Shown piece by piece: positions 10,389-20,515 of a stretch of DNA of 64,000 bases. Source of the DNA: Notamacropus eugenii. Lineage: Eukaryota; Chordata; Mammalia; Diprotodontia; Macropodidae. The notes beneath the pieces are model-generated. The model saw only the letters and a program-made list of their open reading frames with translations, had not been told where the DNA came from and ran no database searches. The stretch's first letter is position 1; the number at the start of each line of letters is the position of its first letter. Location: the NCBI RefSeq assembly GCF_028372415.1, contig NC_092872.1:389196853-389260852 (forward strand). The letters run 5' to 3'. The position numbers and the translations under genes were made by a program.

Positions 10389-10712
10389 TTTTTTTTAATT
10401 AAAAGGGGCCATCCCTTGACTAACTACTTAAAGAGTCCTATTCATTGAATGGGTGTGTCTCACTCAAAGTGAGAATGTGATAAGACCTTAACTTAAAAGG
10501 GCCAAGGTGTCACATTGCATCCTGGGTCATCTCCAGTCATCCTGATGAATATCAGGCCACTGGACCCAGATGGCTCAGAGGAAGAAAGTGAGGTTGGTGA
10601 CCTTGCACAGCCCTCCCTCACTCAAATCAAGTCAATTGCAAGTGATGTCATCCTCTTGATGTCATGGTCCTCTTTGAGAATGAAGGACAAACACAATAAC
10701 AACAATAACAAT
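10389..10712 (+). mobile_element. Second SINE-like family, copy A
   Basis: CATCTCCAGTCATCCTGATG, then AATATCAGGCCACTGGACCC, CTTGCACAGCCCTCCCTCAC, GATGTCATGGTCCTCTTTGA and GAATGAAGGACAAACACAA, with an ACAATA-type tail. It matches 15126-15415 in reverse. It splits the CR1/L3 LINE. A 70-codon open frame (10515-10727) has a counterpart in copy B. Confidence 0.8.
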
Positions 10713-10830
10713 GATTTTTTCTCCTAGTCTTTTGTCATCTACACATTTGATCAACATATTATCATTTGTCATTCATTAAAATATTGAACAGCATAATATT
10801 ACATTTTTATTATGCCCGAGTAGAAACTTC
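10713..10830 (-). mobile_element. CR1/L3 LINE, antisense, second segment
   Basis: TCCTAGTCTTTTGTCATCTA, CACATTTGATCAACATATTA, ATTCATTAAAATATTGAACA continue the CR1/L3 order of the preceding segment (consensus-like 'tttgtcatctgcaaatttga'). Confidence 0.65.
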
Positions 10831-10892
10831 CTTTGAAGTTAACATCAAATTATTAATGATGTTTTATTTTTATTGTTATAACTTTTGCAAAG

Positions 10893-11038
10893 ACAGCCTG
10901 ACAAAGTAGAGTGTTGGGTTTTGAGAGTAGAAGGTCTGAGTTAAAATACTGCTTCTGCATTTATTAGCTATGTGACTCTAGGCAAATTGCTTAAAGTCAT
11001 TTTGCCTCAGGCAATTTCTTAAGGCTTACCTGCTAAGT
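10893..11038 (+). mobile_element. MIR-like SINE
   Basis: AGAGTGTTGGGTTTTGAGAG, ATTAGCTATGTGACTCTAGG, CAAATTGCTTAAAGTCATTT, GCCTCAG. It is inserted in the antisense CR1/L3 copy. Confidence 0.7.
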
Positions 11039-11850
11039 AACATACAGATGGTCACAGGATTCTGATAGAGGAATTACTTCCTTGAACCACAGATAAACCA
11101 CAGATCTTTCTGGTATTTTTTTTTTTTTGTATTAACTATTACTCCTTGGTCCTGACATTCATCCACTTCCAGATACACTTAACTATACTATAGTTGATCT
11201 TATACTTTTCCATTTTGTCCAGAAGATTAGCATGAAAAATTTTTGTCTTTTCCTTTGCTAAAATCTATATGACTCCCATGATATACTACTCTACTAACAC
11301 TTGCCAAAAAAAAAAAAATCGGTTAGACTGACATAATCTGTTTGTGTTGAAATTATACTGAATCTTGGTGATCTCACTTCTTTTTCTATATAATATCTAA
11401 CTAACCCTTTAAAAATATTTTAACTTTTGTTTTAAAGTAATATTTTATTACTATTTAATAATATATCTCAAAATATTTTAGTAAATATTTTAATATGCTA
11501 TCTAATAATAATTTTAATAATATTTTCTAAAATTTTGCCAGGAATTAAATTGAAGTCAAGTTCACTGGTCTATATAGTTTGTAGACTACACTATTTTCTC
11601 TTTTTTGAAAATCCAGACATTTGCCCTTGGTCAGTCCAGTTGTACTCCTTCTGTTCTCCATGAGCTTTCAAAGATGCTTAATTGACTCAGTAATCTTATC
11701 CACCAGTTCTTTCAAGACCAGAGAATTTTGTACATCTGAGTCTAGTAACAAACTTGGTGAGGGCAGCTAAGTGTTCTTTTATAATCTACTTATTTATCTT
11801 GGATTTTGACTCCCTATTAACCATTTCTACTCTTTCATTCTAAGGTCCAA
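11039..11850 (-). mobile_element. CR1/L3 LINE, antisense, third segment
   Basis: CATTTTGTCCAGAAGATTAG, CATGAAAAATTTTTGTC, TTGCTAAAATCTATATGACT, AATTTTGCCAGGAATTAAAT, GTTCACTGGTCTATATAGTT and TTTTTTGAAAATCCAGACAT keep CR1/L3 order. Poly-T/A runs and an AT-rich patch (11420-11530) interrupt it. Confidence 0.7.
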
Positions 11851-11884
11851 AAAGTTCTTGTTGAGAGAAAGAAAGGGGAGAGAG

Positions 11885-11889
<5 letters not shown>

Positions 11890-11948
<59 letters not shown>
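11890..11948. repeat. (GA)n microsatellite
   Basis: A pure AG run of about 58 bases with a degenerate purine lead-in from 11865. Confidence 0.97.
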
Positions 11949-11949
<1 letters not shown>

Positions 11950-11974
11950 CAAAATGAAAGTTGCCTATACAAAA

Positions 11975-12150
11975 ACATTTCAGAATTGGACATGGCCTCA
12001 GTGTCGCTTTAGTTCAACCAAGAGTATTCCTTCTACAATGTAATCCACAAGTGGTCATCCAACATCCACAGAAAGGATCACTACTACTTCTCAAGTACCC
12101 ACTTTATGATAGTTCTAATTGCTAAACAAAGTTTTTCTTGACCTCAAGTC
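11975..12150 (-). mobile_element. CR1-type LINE 3' end
   Basis: ATTGGACATGGCCTCAGTGT, TTTAGTTCAACCAAGAG, GTGGTCATCCAACATCCACA, TCTAATTGCTAAACAAAGTT match the antisense CR1 3' terminus, a separate copy from 9690-11850. Confidence 0.6.
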
Positions 12151-12399
12151 TAAATTTGTTTATTGCCTAATATCCTCACCCCTTCCACCCAAGCAGCCAT
12201 CCTTTCTTTTTTTGATACTCCTTTTTTCCCCAGCATAGTGGGAAAAGCCAGACTTTTTATGTTTAGCTCTCAACACCAACCTCAGTTCTTTAGACCTAAC
12301 ACTTCCAACACTGTTCTTATAGAATCATGCCACTTTTTTATATTTCTAATTTATATTTTATATTTGTAATAATTATCTGCCATTACTTCCATCTTTAAT

Positions 12400-12630
12400 A
12401 TGGGTTTTAAACAACTTGCTTCAAACAGGCAGAAGAATACAAACTAAATCTACAAAATTATCAGTAATTCTATATATTACTATAAAACCCAGGAAGAAGA
12501 GAAAAGAAGAAAAATTTCATTCAAAGCAACAGTAGAATATCAAATATCTGAAAGTTAACCTACCAAAACCTATTCAAGATTTGAAATAAATACAACTCAA
12601 CCATAAAATATTCTTTACAGGAGTAGAGAG
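12400..12630 (+). mobile_element. L1 ORF2 fragment
   Basis: ATTTCATTCAAAGCAACAGT, AAATATCTGAAAGTTAACCT, ACCAAAACCTATTCAAGATT parallels the ORF2 stretch that encodes IPFKV..KYLGI.L. It contains stops. Confidence 0.5.
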
Positions 12631-12639
12631 AATGGATCT

Positions 12640-13175
12640 GACCACATCACCCTCCCTGTTCTAAGAGTTCTAGAAGCACCCTGTAACCTCCAAAACCAAA
12701 TGTAAACTCTTCTGGTTGCTATTTAATGCTCTTTATAACCTCTTTCTAATGTATTCTATAACCTTCCTACCACTCCAGCCTTCTTAGACCTTACTCCTCT
12801 CCATGATCCAGCTAAACTGTCTTACACTCGGCTTCCATCTGAGTGCCTTGGATGGCCATCCCCGGTGCCTGGAATGTTCTGCTCCCCCACCTCCTATTTT
12901 TAGTTTCTCTGCTTCCTTTAGGACTCAGCTCAAATGCCACTTCCTACAGCAGCCCTTTCTTTCTTTTCTGTCCCCCTCAGCTGCTAATGCCTTCTTCTCC
13001 TTTCAAACTGCCTTCATTCACTCTGTATATATTCTCTATGTACCTCCTTATTTACATATTGTCTCCACTGTTAGAATGTTTGCTTCTTGAGGCCAGAAAC
13101 TCTTTTTTGCCTTTCTTTATATCTCAAATGCTTAGCATAGTGCTGGCACATAGTAAGACCCAACTGACTATTGGA
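12640..13175 (+). mobile_element. L2 LINE 3' end
   Basis: L2 order: TCTGACCACATCACCCTCCC, TTTAATGCTCTTTATAACCT, CATCCCCGGTGCCTGGAATG, GACTCAGCTCAAATGCCACT, AGCTGCTAATGCCTTC, TTCTTGAGGCCAGAAACTCT, then TGCTTAGCATAGTGCTGGCA. Two overlapping open frames here (12803-13211) are products of this remnant. Confidence 0.88.
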
Positions 13176-13429
13176 AGTGCCTCTGACCTTTTACCTAAAT
13201 ATAAGTACTAAATGACCCTTCTCTCTTTCCTCCCATTTGCTACTTTCTTCCACCTTTTCCCTCTCTTTAGATCCTTTTCCTTCTTTACTTTCACCTTGAA
13301 GTCTTTCTTTCATTTTTTCCCCAATGAAAACTCCATTCTCCCAGTAAACTATACAGTTAGAATAATGCTCCTCAGTGTCCTTTACCTTCCATTCTAACAG
13401 GGAGATCAGTCCTCCCTTTGTGCAATTAC
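13176..13429. other. Pyrimidine-rich spacer
   Basis: C/T-rich sequence between L2 copies, possibly degraded LINE. Nothing specific recognised. Confidence 0.35.
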
Positions 13430-13974
13430 TAGGCTATAACAGAAAAACCAACGTCATGTAGCTTGTGCAAAAAACTTGCCCTCCATGCCTGCTGGAGATT
13501 GTCAGCCCTCTTTCATTCTCGTAGATCACTCTTGTGACCAACTTTCTCAATGGATTTTTCTTGCTATTCCGTTCTCTCCCAATGACCAGTTTTCTAGTGG
13601 CTCTTGTCACCTTTCTATTGCTCTGAGGTCTTCACCTGATCCTGCTGGTCTCCACCAGTAAATAGCAGTGTGTATATTTTTAAAAAGGTTATAAAGATAG
13701 TTTGTTCACTTCTTGGAATGGCAATTAGCAGCATCTTGCCAAGGACTCAATTTAGTCAACAAGCTTCTCCATCCTTGATGGATACACTTGGCATGGCCAG
13801 CAAATTCCTACCTCCTGCTCCCCTAATCCCTGTGATTTGGTCACTGTTTTTTCCAAAGTGAAAACTACTTTCCCGATTGCTCTCACTACACTCTTATCCT
13901 TCCCTAATTCAGCTCAACCTAACCTTTTCTGACCTCCCCTTTTACTTTTTGGGTGAGGGTGGGAAGGAAAGGCT

Positions 13975-14130
13975 GGACCTATGATTTCATTAGTGTAGGG
14001 ACCAAGGAAGCTCCCTCTATCAATATTTATTGGCACACAGCTAGTACATTTCTGAGGCTATATTTGAACTCAAGTCTTCCTGACTCTAAGCCTAATGCTC
14101 GATCCACTGAGCCATCTAGTGTCCCCTTTT
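13975..14130 (-). mobile_element. SINE, antisense
   Basis: TATGATTTCATTAGTGTAGG, AAGCTCCCTCTATCAATA, then CACACAGCTAGTAC..GAACTCAAGTCTTCCTGACT and head GATCCACTGAGCCATCTAGT. Same family as 17555-17790. Confidence 0.7.
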
Positions 14131-14248
14131 CTCCTGGCTTCCTCCCTTCTGCCTACAAACTCTGCCAGGTCTACTTATTTCTTGAAAATAAAGTCCTATC
14201 CCTATACGTTGGTGCACCATATGACTCTGTTTCAGAATTCTTATTTCT

Positions 14249-14284
14249 TCTCTCTCTCTGTCTCTCTGTCTCTCTGTCTCCCTG

Positions 14285-14364
<80 letters not shown>
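14249..14364. repeat. CT microsatellite in L2 RT region
   Basis: A (CT)n run with a few CTGT and CCTGT units at its 5' end. It sits where L2 RT would encode the residues just before the YADD block. Confidence 0.95.
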
Positions 14365-14369
<5 letters not shown>

Positions 14370-15125
14370 ATCAATTCCCATAAATTCAATATTCATCTTT
14401 ATGCAGATCAGTATATCCAGCCCTAGTGCCTTTCCTGATTTCTAGTAACAGCCTATTAGATAACCCCCAAGTGAATAGCTGTAAGCATCTTAAACTCAAT
14501 ATATATAAAACAGAACTCATCATCTTACCATCAAATCTTCCTCCCTTCCTAAATTCTCCATTTCTTTTGAGGTCACACCCATCCTTTGAGTCATCCAGAT
14601 TCACAGTCTTGGAGTGATCCTTAATTCTTTCCTCTCCCTCACCCCTTATATCCAATCAGTTGCTAAGTCTTGCCAACCACAGCTCCACAAAAACCACTCA
14701 CATCTGTCCTATTTTCTCTACATCACCCTGGTTTAGGCATTTATCACTTTTTCTCTTGATTGTTGTGATGGCCTCCTAGTCTAGGTACTTCAATTCCCTC
14801 CCCTTTCCAATTTATCCTCCACTCAGTTGGCAAAATTATATTCTTAAAGTACTGGTCTGACCATGACACTCTGACCTTCAAGAAGCTCTAGTGACTCTCC
14901 CTTGCCTCTAAGATGGAATACAACTCCCCTTTTTGCCTTTTAAAGTTCTGTACAATCTATAGCTAGCTTGTACACTGCTCTCCTTTCCAGTCAAAATTTC
15001 AGCTAAGCTGGCATACCTGCTGTGTTCCTTATATACGACATTCTGATATAACGTAAGCTCCTTGGGGGAGATAATATTTGTACATAATAGCCTTAACAAA
15101 TTTTTGTTAAATTGAGTTGATTATA

Positions 15126-15415
15126 TTGTGTTCATCCTTCATTGCTGAAGAAGACCATGCCACCAAAGAAATGATGACATGACTTGCACTTGACTTTGTC
15201 TTGAGTGAGGGAGGGCTGTGCAAGGTCATCAGCCTCTCTTCTCCTCCAGAGCCATCTGAATCCAGTGACCAGATATTCATCAGGATGACTGGAGATGACT
15301 GAGGTTGCACTGGGAGACCTTGGCCCCTTTAGCCCAAGGTCTATTTAGGCATGCACTTAAGGTGAGGTAATGTCCATTCACTGAATAAGTCTGTTTAAGA
15401 AAGACATCAGGCTGG
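15126..15415 (-). mobile_element. Second SINE-like family, copy B
   Basis: Reverse complement of copy A at 10389-10712, sharing TCATCCTTCATTGCTGAAGA, GAGGGAGGGCTGTGCAAGGT, CAGAGCCATCTGAATCCAGT, GATATTCATCAGGATGACTG. Its A/T-rich tail lies at the left. It carries a 67-codon minus-strand frame aligning with copy A. Confidence 0.8.
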
Positions 15416-15841
15416 GAAGGAAACAGCAGTCCAGGATGGAATCTCAGGCCCACTAGGAGACAAGAACCTTCTTCTTCAAGACAGGAACCAAGAAATATCT
15501 TTCAACTTGCTCATAACCAGAGTGAGAAGACTCCTACCTAAGCATACTCAGGGAACAATCAATTAATTAAACAGATTGACTGTTGAGCATATACCCCAAT
15601 GAGGTCAATGATGGAGAAAAATGTCATATAAAACAAAATATACTTGTTGGTCACTTTTGTTTTGTTACAAGGGAGGCGCTCAGTGGTGTCAGTAGCATGT
15701 TGAGAACTGACTGTGATGCAAAAATTCATAACTTGAAATCATCACATTTTTAAAAAGGAAAAACAGATAAATTTTTAAATAGATGAGCAAGTAACACATA
15801 GGCAGAGCCTGGGGGTGGGTATGTGCCTATATGTATAGTAA
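15416..15841. other. Unassigned sequence
   Basis: No family or gene recognised. Confidence 0.4.
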
Positions 15842-16083
15842 CTTTGTTGTTCAGTCATTTCTGGTGTGTCCAACTCTTCATGACACCATGTGGGGTTTTC
15901 TTGGCAAAGATATTGGAGTAGTTTGCCATTTCCTTCTTCAGCTCATTTTACAGATGAGGAAACTGAGGCAAACAGGGTTAAATGATTTGCCCAAGGTAAC
16001 ATAGCTAGTAAATGTCTGAGGTTAGAGGAGTTTTTCTGACTCCAGGTACAGCACTCTATCCACTACATCACCTAGCTACCCAG
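15842..16083 (-). mobile_element. Mar1-type CORE-SINE, full length
   Basis: Antisense: TTGTTGTTCAGTCATTTCTG, TGGGGTTTTCTTGGCAAAGA, AGTTTGCCATTTCCTTCTTC, GATGAGGAAACTGAGGCAAA, TAACATAGCTAGTAAATGTC, and the head ATCCACTACATCACCTAGCT. Confidence 0.92.
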
Positions 16084-16129
16084 GTATAGTGACTTATCCA
16101 CTAGAAAAAGTTACCTGATGGTGGTGAGG

Positions 16130-16380
16130 CCTTGTGAAAATCACCCCAAACTGGAAGTTAGGGGGGATGTGTTTTAGTTCCAACTCTACCTCCAAACTAT
16201 GACCTGCAATGAATTGCTTGCCTCCACTGACTCTTGAATTAAAGGACCAAAAAGACTTACAATGGCTTGCTCATTGGTCTCCCTGACTCAAGTATCTCTT
16301 TTCTATTCATGAAAAGATAAGTGATTTATTCAGTGTTCTCTGAGGCCCCTTCTAGCTTTCTATGATTCTGATAGCCACAG
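16130..16380 (+). mobile_element. MIR-like SINE, disturbed
   Basis: TTTAGTTCCAACTCTACCTC, TATGACCTGCAATGAATTGC, then a short L2-like patch (CATTGGTCTCCCTGACTCAA), then GAGGCCCCTTCTAGCTTTCT and ATGATTCTGA. Confidence 0.6.
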
Positions 16381-16397
16381 AGAGATCCTGGGTATTT

Positions 16398-16560
16398 TAG
16401 CCCCAAAGACTGTGTGGTCTAATAGATAAAGAGCTGATGGAGAACCCCCACAAAAAAGCAGGGTTCAAGTACCTCCTCTGACACAAACCAATGTTATGAC
16501 CCTAGAAAAGTCACTTGATTTCTCAAAGACTCTAAGTTGCATCATTAGAGCTTCTTCACC
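16398..16560 (+). mobile_element. MIR-like SINE fragment
   Basis: GTGTGGTCTAATAGATAAAG, GCAGGGTTCAAGTACCTCCT, GTTATGACCCTAGAAAAGTC, ACTTGATTTCTC. The head and CORE are recognisable. Confidence 0.55.
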
Positions 16561-17132
16561 AGAAGCTTCTATCTACAACAAAAATCAGAAATCTATTCTA
16601 AAAAGTATTCTGCTTCCTATATGCGGCTCTGCCTTTTTAAACACCAGAATAATTCAGAAGTGGTTTAAACCAAGGTAAATTCTACAATCACCTATTCCTC
16701 AAGGAGACAATATTCTTCAGAAAGTATATTTTCCTTCCAAACAAACCATGTTGCTGGGAGATAGGGTCAATGTCGTCTTGTGGCTGTGGAGAAATAAATG
16801 AGAATAGCAGGCATACCCTGGGAGCCCTGCACCACTCACTGCTGGATTGGGGCTCATCTTTGCATGTGAGGGAGCCAGAGGGAAAATAGTCATTACTGGA
16901 GAGCCATATCCAAGTTGGATCTGCCCCCATACATAGCCCAGCTGCAGTCACTTCATAATTAACGACCCGATGAAAGATGAAGTAAAGGACAGAGCAAGAG
17001 AGGGAAAGAGACTAATTCTAGCCAACAGTAGAAGCTGAGTTTTCTCATAAAATGAACTCTACGAAATAATGGGGAATATTACGAAGAAGCTGAATCTAGA
17101 CCCAAAGCCGTAAGAGGAAGCACTATGTGGTG
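16561..17132. other. Unassigned, repeat-poor
   Basis: No repeat recognised. An 87-codon minus frame (16951-16688) shows no domain. Confidence 0.35.
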
Positions 17133-17314
17133 CAGTCATGTCAGACTCAAATAGAATCGTAGAAGGATCCCTGTGGGCCATATATGAACTTAGAAAACCA
17201 TGTCTTGGCATTCTCTATGTAATATTGTATTTTTATTTATTCCATTAAACATTTCCCAATTATATTTTAATCTAGAAGTGCTGTAGGCATTATGGCCTAT
17301 GTTTGACACCTCTG
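17133..17314. mobile_element. hAT-type MITE
   Basis: Ends CAGTCATGTCAGACTC and TTTGACACCTCTG form imperfect terminal inverted repeats (CAG..GTGTCAAAC). The interior GATCCCTGTGGGCC, CTTAGAAAACC, TTTTATTTATTCCATTAAAC, CCCAATTATATTTTAATCT matches 29041-29226 in the same orientation. The 8-bp flanks no longer match clearly. Confidence 0.75.
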
Positions 17315-17317
17315 GTG

Positions 17318-17470
17318 AAGAGGATAAATTCCTGAACTTGGAGTTAGACATGGGTTCAAATTCTGCCTGGTATTTTGCTAGTTGTGAAATTACAAGCAAG
17401 TTACTTAACTTCTCAGTCTCAGATTTCCCATCTGTAAAATGAAGATAACAATGCCCATAGAGTCTATCTC
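17318..17470 (+). mobile_element. MIR-like SINE
   Basis: CCTGAACTTGGAGTTAGACA, TGGGTTCAAATTCTGCCTGG, CAAGTTACTTAACTTCTCAG, CCCATCTGTAAAATGAAGAT. Confidence 0.8.
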
Positions 17471-17554
17471 AAGAATCAGGATATCCTACAATTAGGATAT
17501 CCTCCAGATTGATCTCCCTGACTCAAATCTCTCTCTAGGATATTTACGATATCC

Positions 17555-17790
17555 CAGTATATTTAGACTAGAGTAAACCTTAGAATCAGAAAGGTCTAGG
17601 TTCAAGTTCTGCCCTTCAAATATACTAGTAATCTGACCAGTGACAAGGCACTTAACATCTCAGTGCCGTCTCAGAGTGATTCTCTGCGACTATAAGGTAC
17701 AGACAAGTTGCTATCAATGAAGGGAATTACCACAGTTGAAATCCCCAAATGGGTGAGATCACAGATCCAAACCAAAATTTTTTTTTAAAA
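17555..17790 (+). mobile_element. SINE with distinct tail
   Basis: MIR-like front (CCTTAGAATCAGAAAGGTCT, AGGTTCAAGTTCTGCCC), then a tail GAGTGATTCTCTGCGACTAT, GGGAATTACCACAGTTGAAA, TGAGATCACAGATCC, shared in reverse with 8946-9215 and 13975-14130. A MIR-type tail scrap (CAAACTCTAAGGCATTATAT) follows at 17810-17870. Confidence 0.65.
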
Positions 17791-18289
17791 TCTCTTTCAG
17801 AAGGCTCACTTGAGATATGCAAGGTGTTTTGCAAACTCTAAGGCATTATATAAATGTCAAATATTACATTACTCATAGGAATATATACACAGCATAATAA
17901 TCAATTGAAAAAATGAAGAATTCAGTTGACCAGTTGGTTGTTTTATCTACATGATGGCAAACTTTGCAACTGATTGATTTTTAAAAAAAAAAAAAAGAAT
18001 TAACCCGTTTTTTTGGAACGAATCAACCTCTTCTGCAAGTGTCCTGTCAGCATGGCTTCATTGCTTTAAAACAATTTCACAAAGTTTATCACATTATAGC
18101 CCATAGCCATCCAAGGACTAACGTAACAACTGATTCAATCATTCAGGACAGTGATCTAATATGATCACAAAAGAGAAGAAAGGAAAGGGGGTTTAAAAAA
18201 CACTCTGAAAAGTGAGGCACTAAGTAGAATTCAATTTAAGGTACTCTTGGACCCTGATTGAACTGGGCTTATTTATTAAAGGATCAGAA

Positions 18290-18785
18290 ATACCAATAAT
18301 GACCTCCTAATTAGTCTCACTGACTCAAGTCTCTCTCAACTCTCCAATCTACCCTGCCAAGGTGATAACCCTAAAGTACAGATTTGACTATGTCACTACC
18401 ATGTTCAATAATATTTAGTAGCTCTCTATTGCCTCTAGAATCAAATACAACACCCTTCTGTATAGCATTTAAAACCTTTTATAACCTCTCTCCAACCTAA
18501 TTTTTCAGGCTTATTACATATTATTCCAATTCTTGTAGCCTATGATCCATTCAAATTGACTTTCTTGCTATCCCCAATACAAGATGGTTCCTGCTGTCTC
18601 GATGCCTTTGTACAGGCTTCTCCTCCCACTCCCAAGCCTTGAACACACTTCTTTTTCACTTTTAATTCTTAGAATACTTAGTGCAACCTTCCAAGTCGAG
18701 CCCAGATGATAGTAGCTACATGAAGCCTTTCCCAATCCTTCCAGTTGCTAGTTCCTGTACATTTTTTAATACACTTATATTTTTT
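18290..18785 (+). mobile_element. L2 LINE, segment upstream of a nested SINE
   Basis: CCTCCTAATTAGTCTCACTG, AGATTTGACTATGTCACTAC, TAGCTCTCTATTGCCTCTAG, CATTTAAAACCTTTTATAAC, AGCCTTTCCCAATCCTTCCA follow L2 3' order. The element resumes at 19097. Confidence 0.82.
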
Positions 18786-18830
18786 AAAATATATATATAT
18801 ATATATTTATGTATGTATATATGTAGTGTG
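18786..18830. repeat. TA microsatellite
   Basis: (TA)n grading into TATG units immediately before the nested SINE. Confidence 0.88.
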
Positions 18831-18831
18831 A

Positions 18832-19090
18832 AGGGCAGCTAGGTGGCATAGTGGATAGAGTATTGGTCTTGGAATCAGGAACGCTCATCTTCTTGAGTTC
18901 AAATCTGTCCTCAGACACTGAATGACTAGATGACCTTAGGCAAGTCACTTAACTCTTTTGACTTCAGTTTCCTCATCTATAAAATGAGCTGGGAGAAAAA
19001 AATGGCAAACCACTCCAGTATCTTAGTTAAGAAAACCCCAAATGGGGTCACAAAAAGTCAGACACAACTGAAACAACTGCACAAAAAATA
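18832..19090 (+). mobile_element. Mar1-type CORE-SINE, full length
   Basis: The head GGGCAGCTAGGTGGCATAGT contains a Pol III A-box-like TGGCATAGTGG (18844-18854). The B-box-like GTTCAAATC is at 18897-18905. CORE (GATGACCTTAGGCAAGTCAC, CCTCATCTATAAAATGAGCT) and RTE-like tail (AAATGGCAAACCACTCCAGT, GGGGTCACAAAAAGTCAGAC, ACAACTGAAACAACTG) are complete. Good reference copy. Confidence 0.95.
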
Positions 19091-19096
19091 TGGTAT

Positions 19097-19215
19097 TTTT
19101 TCCCCTGAGAGAATGTAAGTTCCTTGAAGGCAAAGACTTGTTTATCTCCAGTGCCTATCATTATGGTTGGTACATAAAATGCACTTAATAAATACTTGTC
19201 AATTGATTGATTTTA
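19097..19215 (+). mobile_element. L2 LINE 3' end, resumed
   Basis: CCTGAGAGAATGTAAGTTCC, TTGAAGGCAAAGACTTG, TCCAGTGCCTATCATTATGG, GCACTTAATAAATACTTGTC complete the L2 begun at 18290. Confidence 0.85.
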
Positions 19216-19324
19216 CCTTTAAGTTTGCCTAGACTGTCCAACTTTAACTTCTGCCACTTGGATGTTTGAAGATAAGGATTTGAAGGGCATCAGTCCTATA
19301 AAGAAGTCCAAAGTAGTAGAAAGA

Positions 19325-19500
19325 GGTCAATAGATGACCTGAATATGAATTTGCCACTAATTATGTGGATTTGGACAACATATTAAAACCCTCTGGCCCT
19401 GCTTCTTGGCCTCAGGTTTAATATCTACCCTACCTGTATCAAACAAGGCAATGTAAAGTGTTTTGTAAACCTTAAAGTAGCGTATAAATGTGAGCTTTTA
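19325..19500 (+). mobile_element. MIR-like SINE
   Basis: Degenerate CORE (AATTATGTGGATTTGGACAA, CTTGGCCTCAGGTTTAATAT) with a preserved L2-type tail AGTGTTTTGTAAACCTTAAA, GTATAAATGTGAGCTTTTA. Confidence 0.65.
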
Positions 19501-19511
19501 TTGGGGAATGG

Positions 19512-19757
19512 AGAAGGAAACAAGCATTGATTAGGCACCTATTATATGCCAAGTGTGATGCTAAGCACTTTTGAAATAGATCTCATTTGATTCTGACAAC
19601 AACCCTGGGAGGAAGATGCTATTATCCTCATTTTAAAGTTGAGGAAACTGAGACAAAAACTAAGTGACTTGCCCAGAGTCACACAACTGGTAAATGTCTA
19701 TGGCTGAATTTGAACTCTCCAAGCTTGGCATTCTATCTAGGGCACTCTTTAGCTGAC
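19512..19757 (-). mobile_element. MIR-like SINE with L2-type tail
   Basis: TTAGGCACCTATTATATGCC, GATGCTAAGCACTTTTGAAA, AACAACCCTGGGAGGAAGAT, TTGAGGAAACTGAGACAAAA, GACTTGCCCAGAGTCACACA, AACTGGTAAATGTCTATGGC. Nearly full length. Confidence 0.85.
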
Positions 19758-19789
19758 TTTTATTTACAGAATGGTTTCAAGGATAAAAA

Positions 19790-19985
19790 GTGATCATAGG
19801 ATCATAGATTTTTAAAGTGACCTTGAAAGCCATGAAGGCCATCGTCCTTCTTTCATAGATGAGCTATAGAGAAGTGAAGAGACTTTCCCAAGGTCACACA
19901 GTCAGGGAGTGTCTATGATAAGATTGGAACCCAGATCTTCCTGACTAAATTCAGCAGTCTATGTCATCTTTCTAAGATAACTTCA
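19790..19985 (-). mobile_element. MIR-like/unnamed old SINE
   Basis: GGATCATAGATTTTTAAAGT, TTCATAGATGAGCTATAGAG, GACTTTCCCAAGGTCACACA, GGAACCCAGATCTTCCTGAC. Same family as 29965 and 62692. Confidence 0.65.
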
Positions 19986-20111
19986 TTATCCAGAAAAACA
20001 TGAGATCTTTGATTTTTCTCTCCAATCATGAATTCTGAAATTCCCCTCTTTGGCCACACTTTTTTCCTTCTACCCCTTCCTCAGTTTTATAACTCTCCTC
20101 ACTTGTCTTCT

Positions 20112-20280
20112 CTTAGATGCAGCTAGGTGACACAGTGGATAGTTTTGAGTTTATTCAGAAAGACTTGAGTTCAAATTCAGTGTCAGATATTTCCTAGCTG
20201 AGTGACCCTGATCAAGTCACTTCACCTCTGTCTGCCTCATATTCCTCATCTGTAAAATGGAGATATTAATCACACCTACT
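20112..20280 (+). mobile_element. CORE-SINE, 5' part
   Basis: GATGCAGCTAGGTGACACAG, ACTTGAGTTCAAATTCAGTG, GAGTGACCCTGATCAAGTCA, CCTCATCTGTAAAATGGAGA up to CACACCTAC. The rest of the same unit reappears at 20516 after an L2 insertion. Confidence 0.85.
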
Positions 20281-20515
20281 TTTCTCCCCATTTCTCACCA
20301 GGTACACTACTTTTGGACTTCTTACCCCAAGAGTTGGTACTTTCTCCTCCCCTCCCCCCTTTTCAGCTTCCTTTTGTGTACGTCTTCCCTCATTACATTG
20401 TAAGGTTCTTGAGATCAGGACCTATGGGGTTTTTTTTATTTGTATCAGTATCTCCCAGAGCTCAACACAATTCCTGGCACATAGTAGACATTTAACAAAT
20501 GTTTATTAATTATTG
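20281..20515 (+). mobile_element. L2-type 3' end inserted in a SINE
   Basis: CTTTTCAGCTTCCTTTTGTG, CATTGTAAGGTTCTTGAGAT, TTTATTTGTATCAGTATCTC, CAATTCCTGGCACATAGTAG, TAACAAATGTTTATTAATTA. It shares an unusual 5' part with 23780-24005. Confidence 0.8.

Larger units (their letters stand above)
13430..15119 (+). mobile_element. L2-type LINE with RT motif
   Basis: The region encodes the RT core order: after a CT tract, LINSHKFNIHLYADQ (YADD altered to YADQ, 14400-14411), CKHLKLNIYKTELII, then TGTGATGGCCTCCTAGTC and the terminal GTAAGCTCCTTGGGGGAGAT. It contains a SINE (13975-14130) and a CT microsatellite (14249-14364). The 5' part (13430-13960) is L2-like at lower confidence. Confidence 0.72.

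Noticed and set aside
18832..18910. Possible tRNA gene
   Set aside because: A and B boxes are present but belong to the tRNA-like head of a full Mar1-type SINE; there is no tRNA cloverleaf 3' half.
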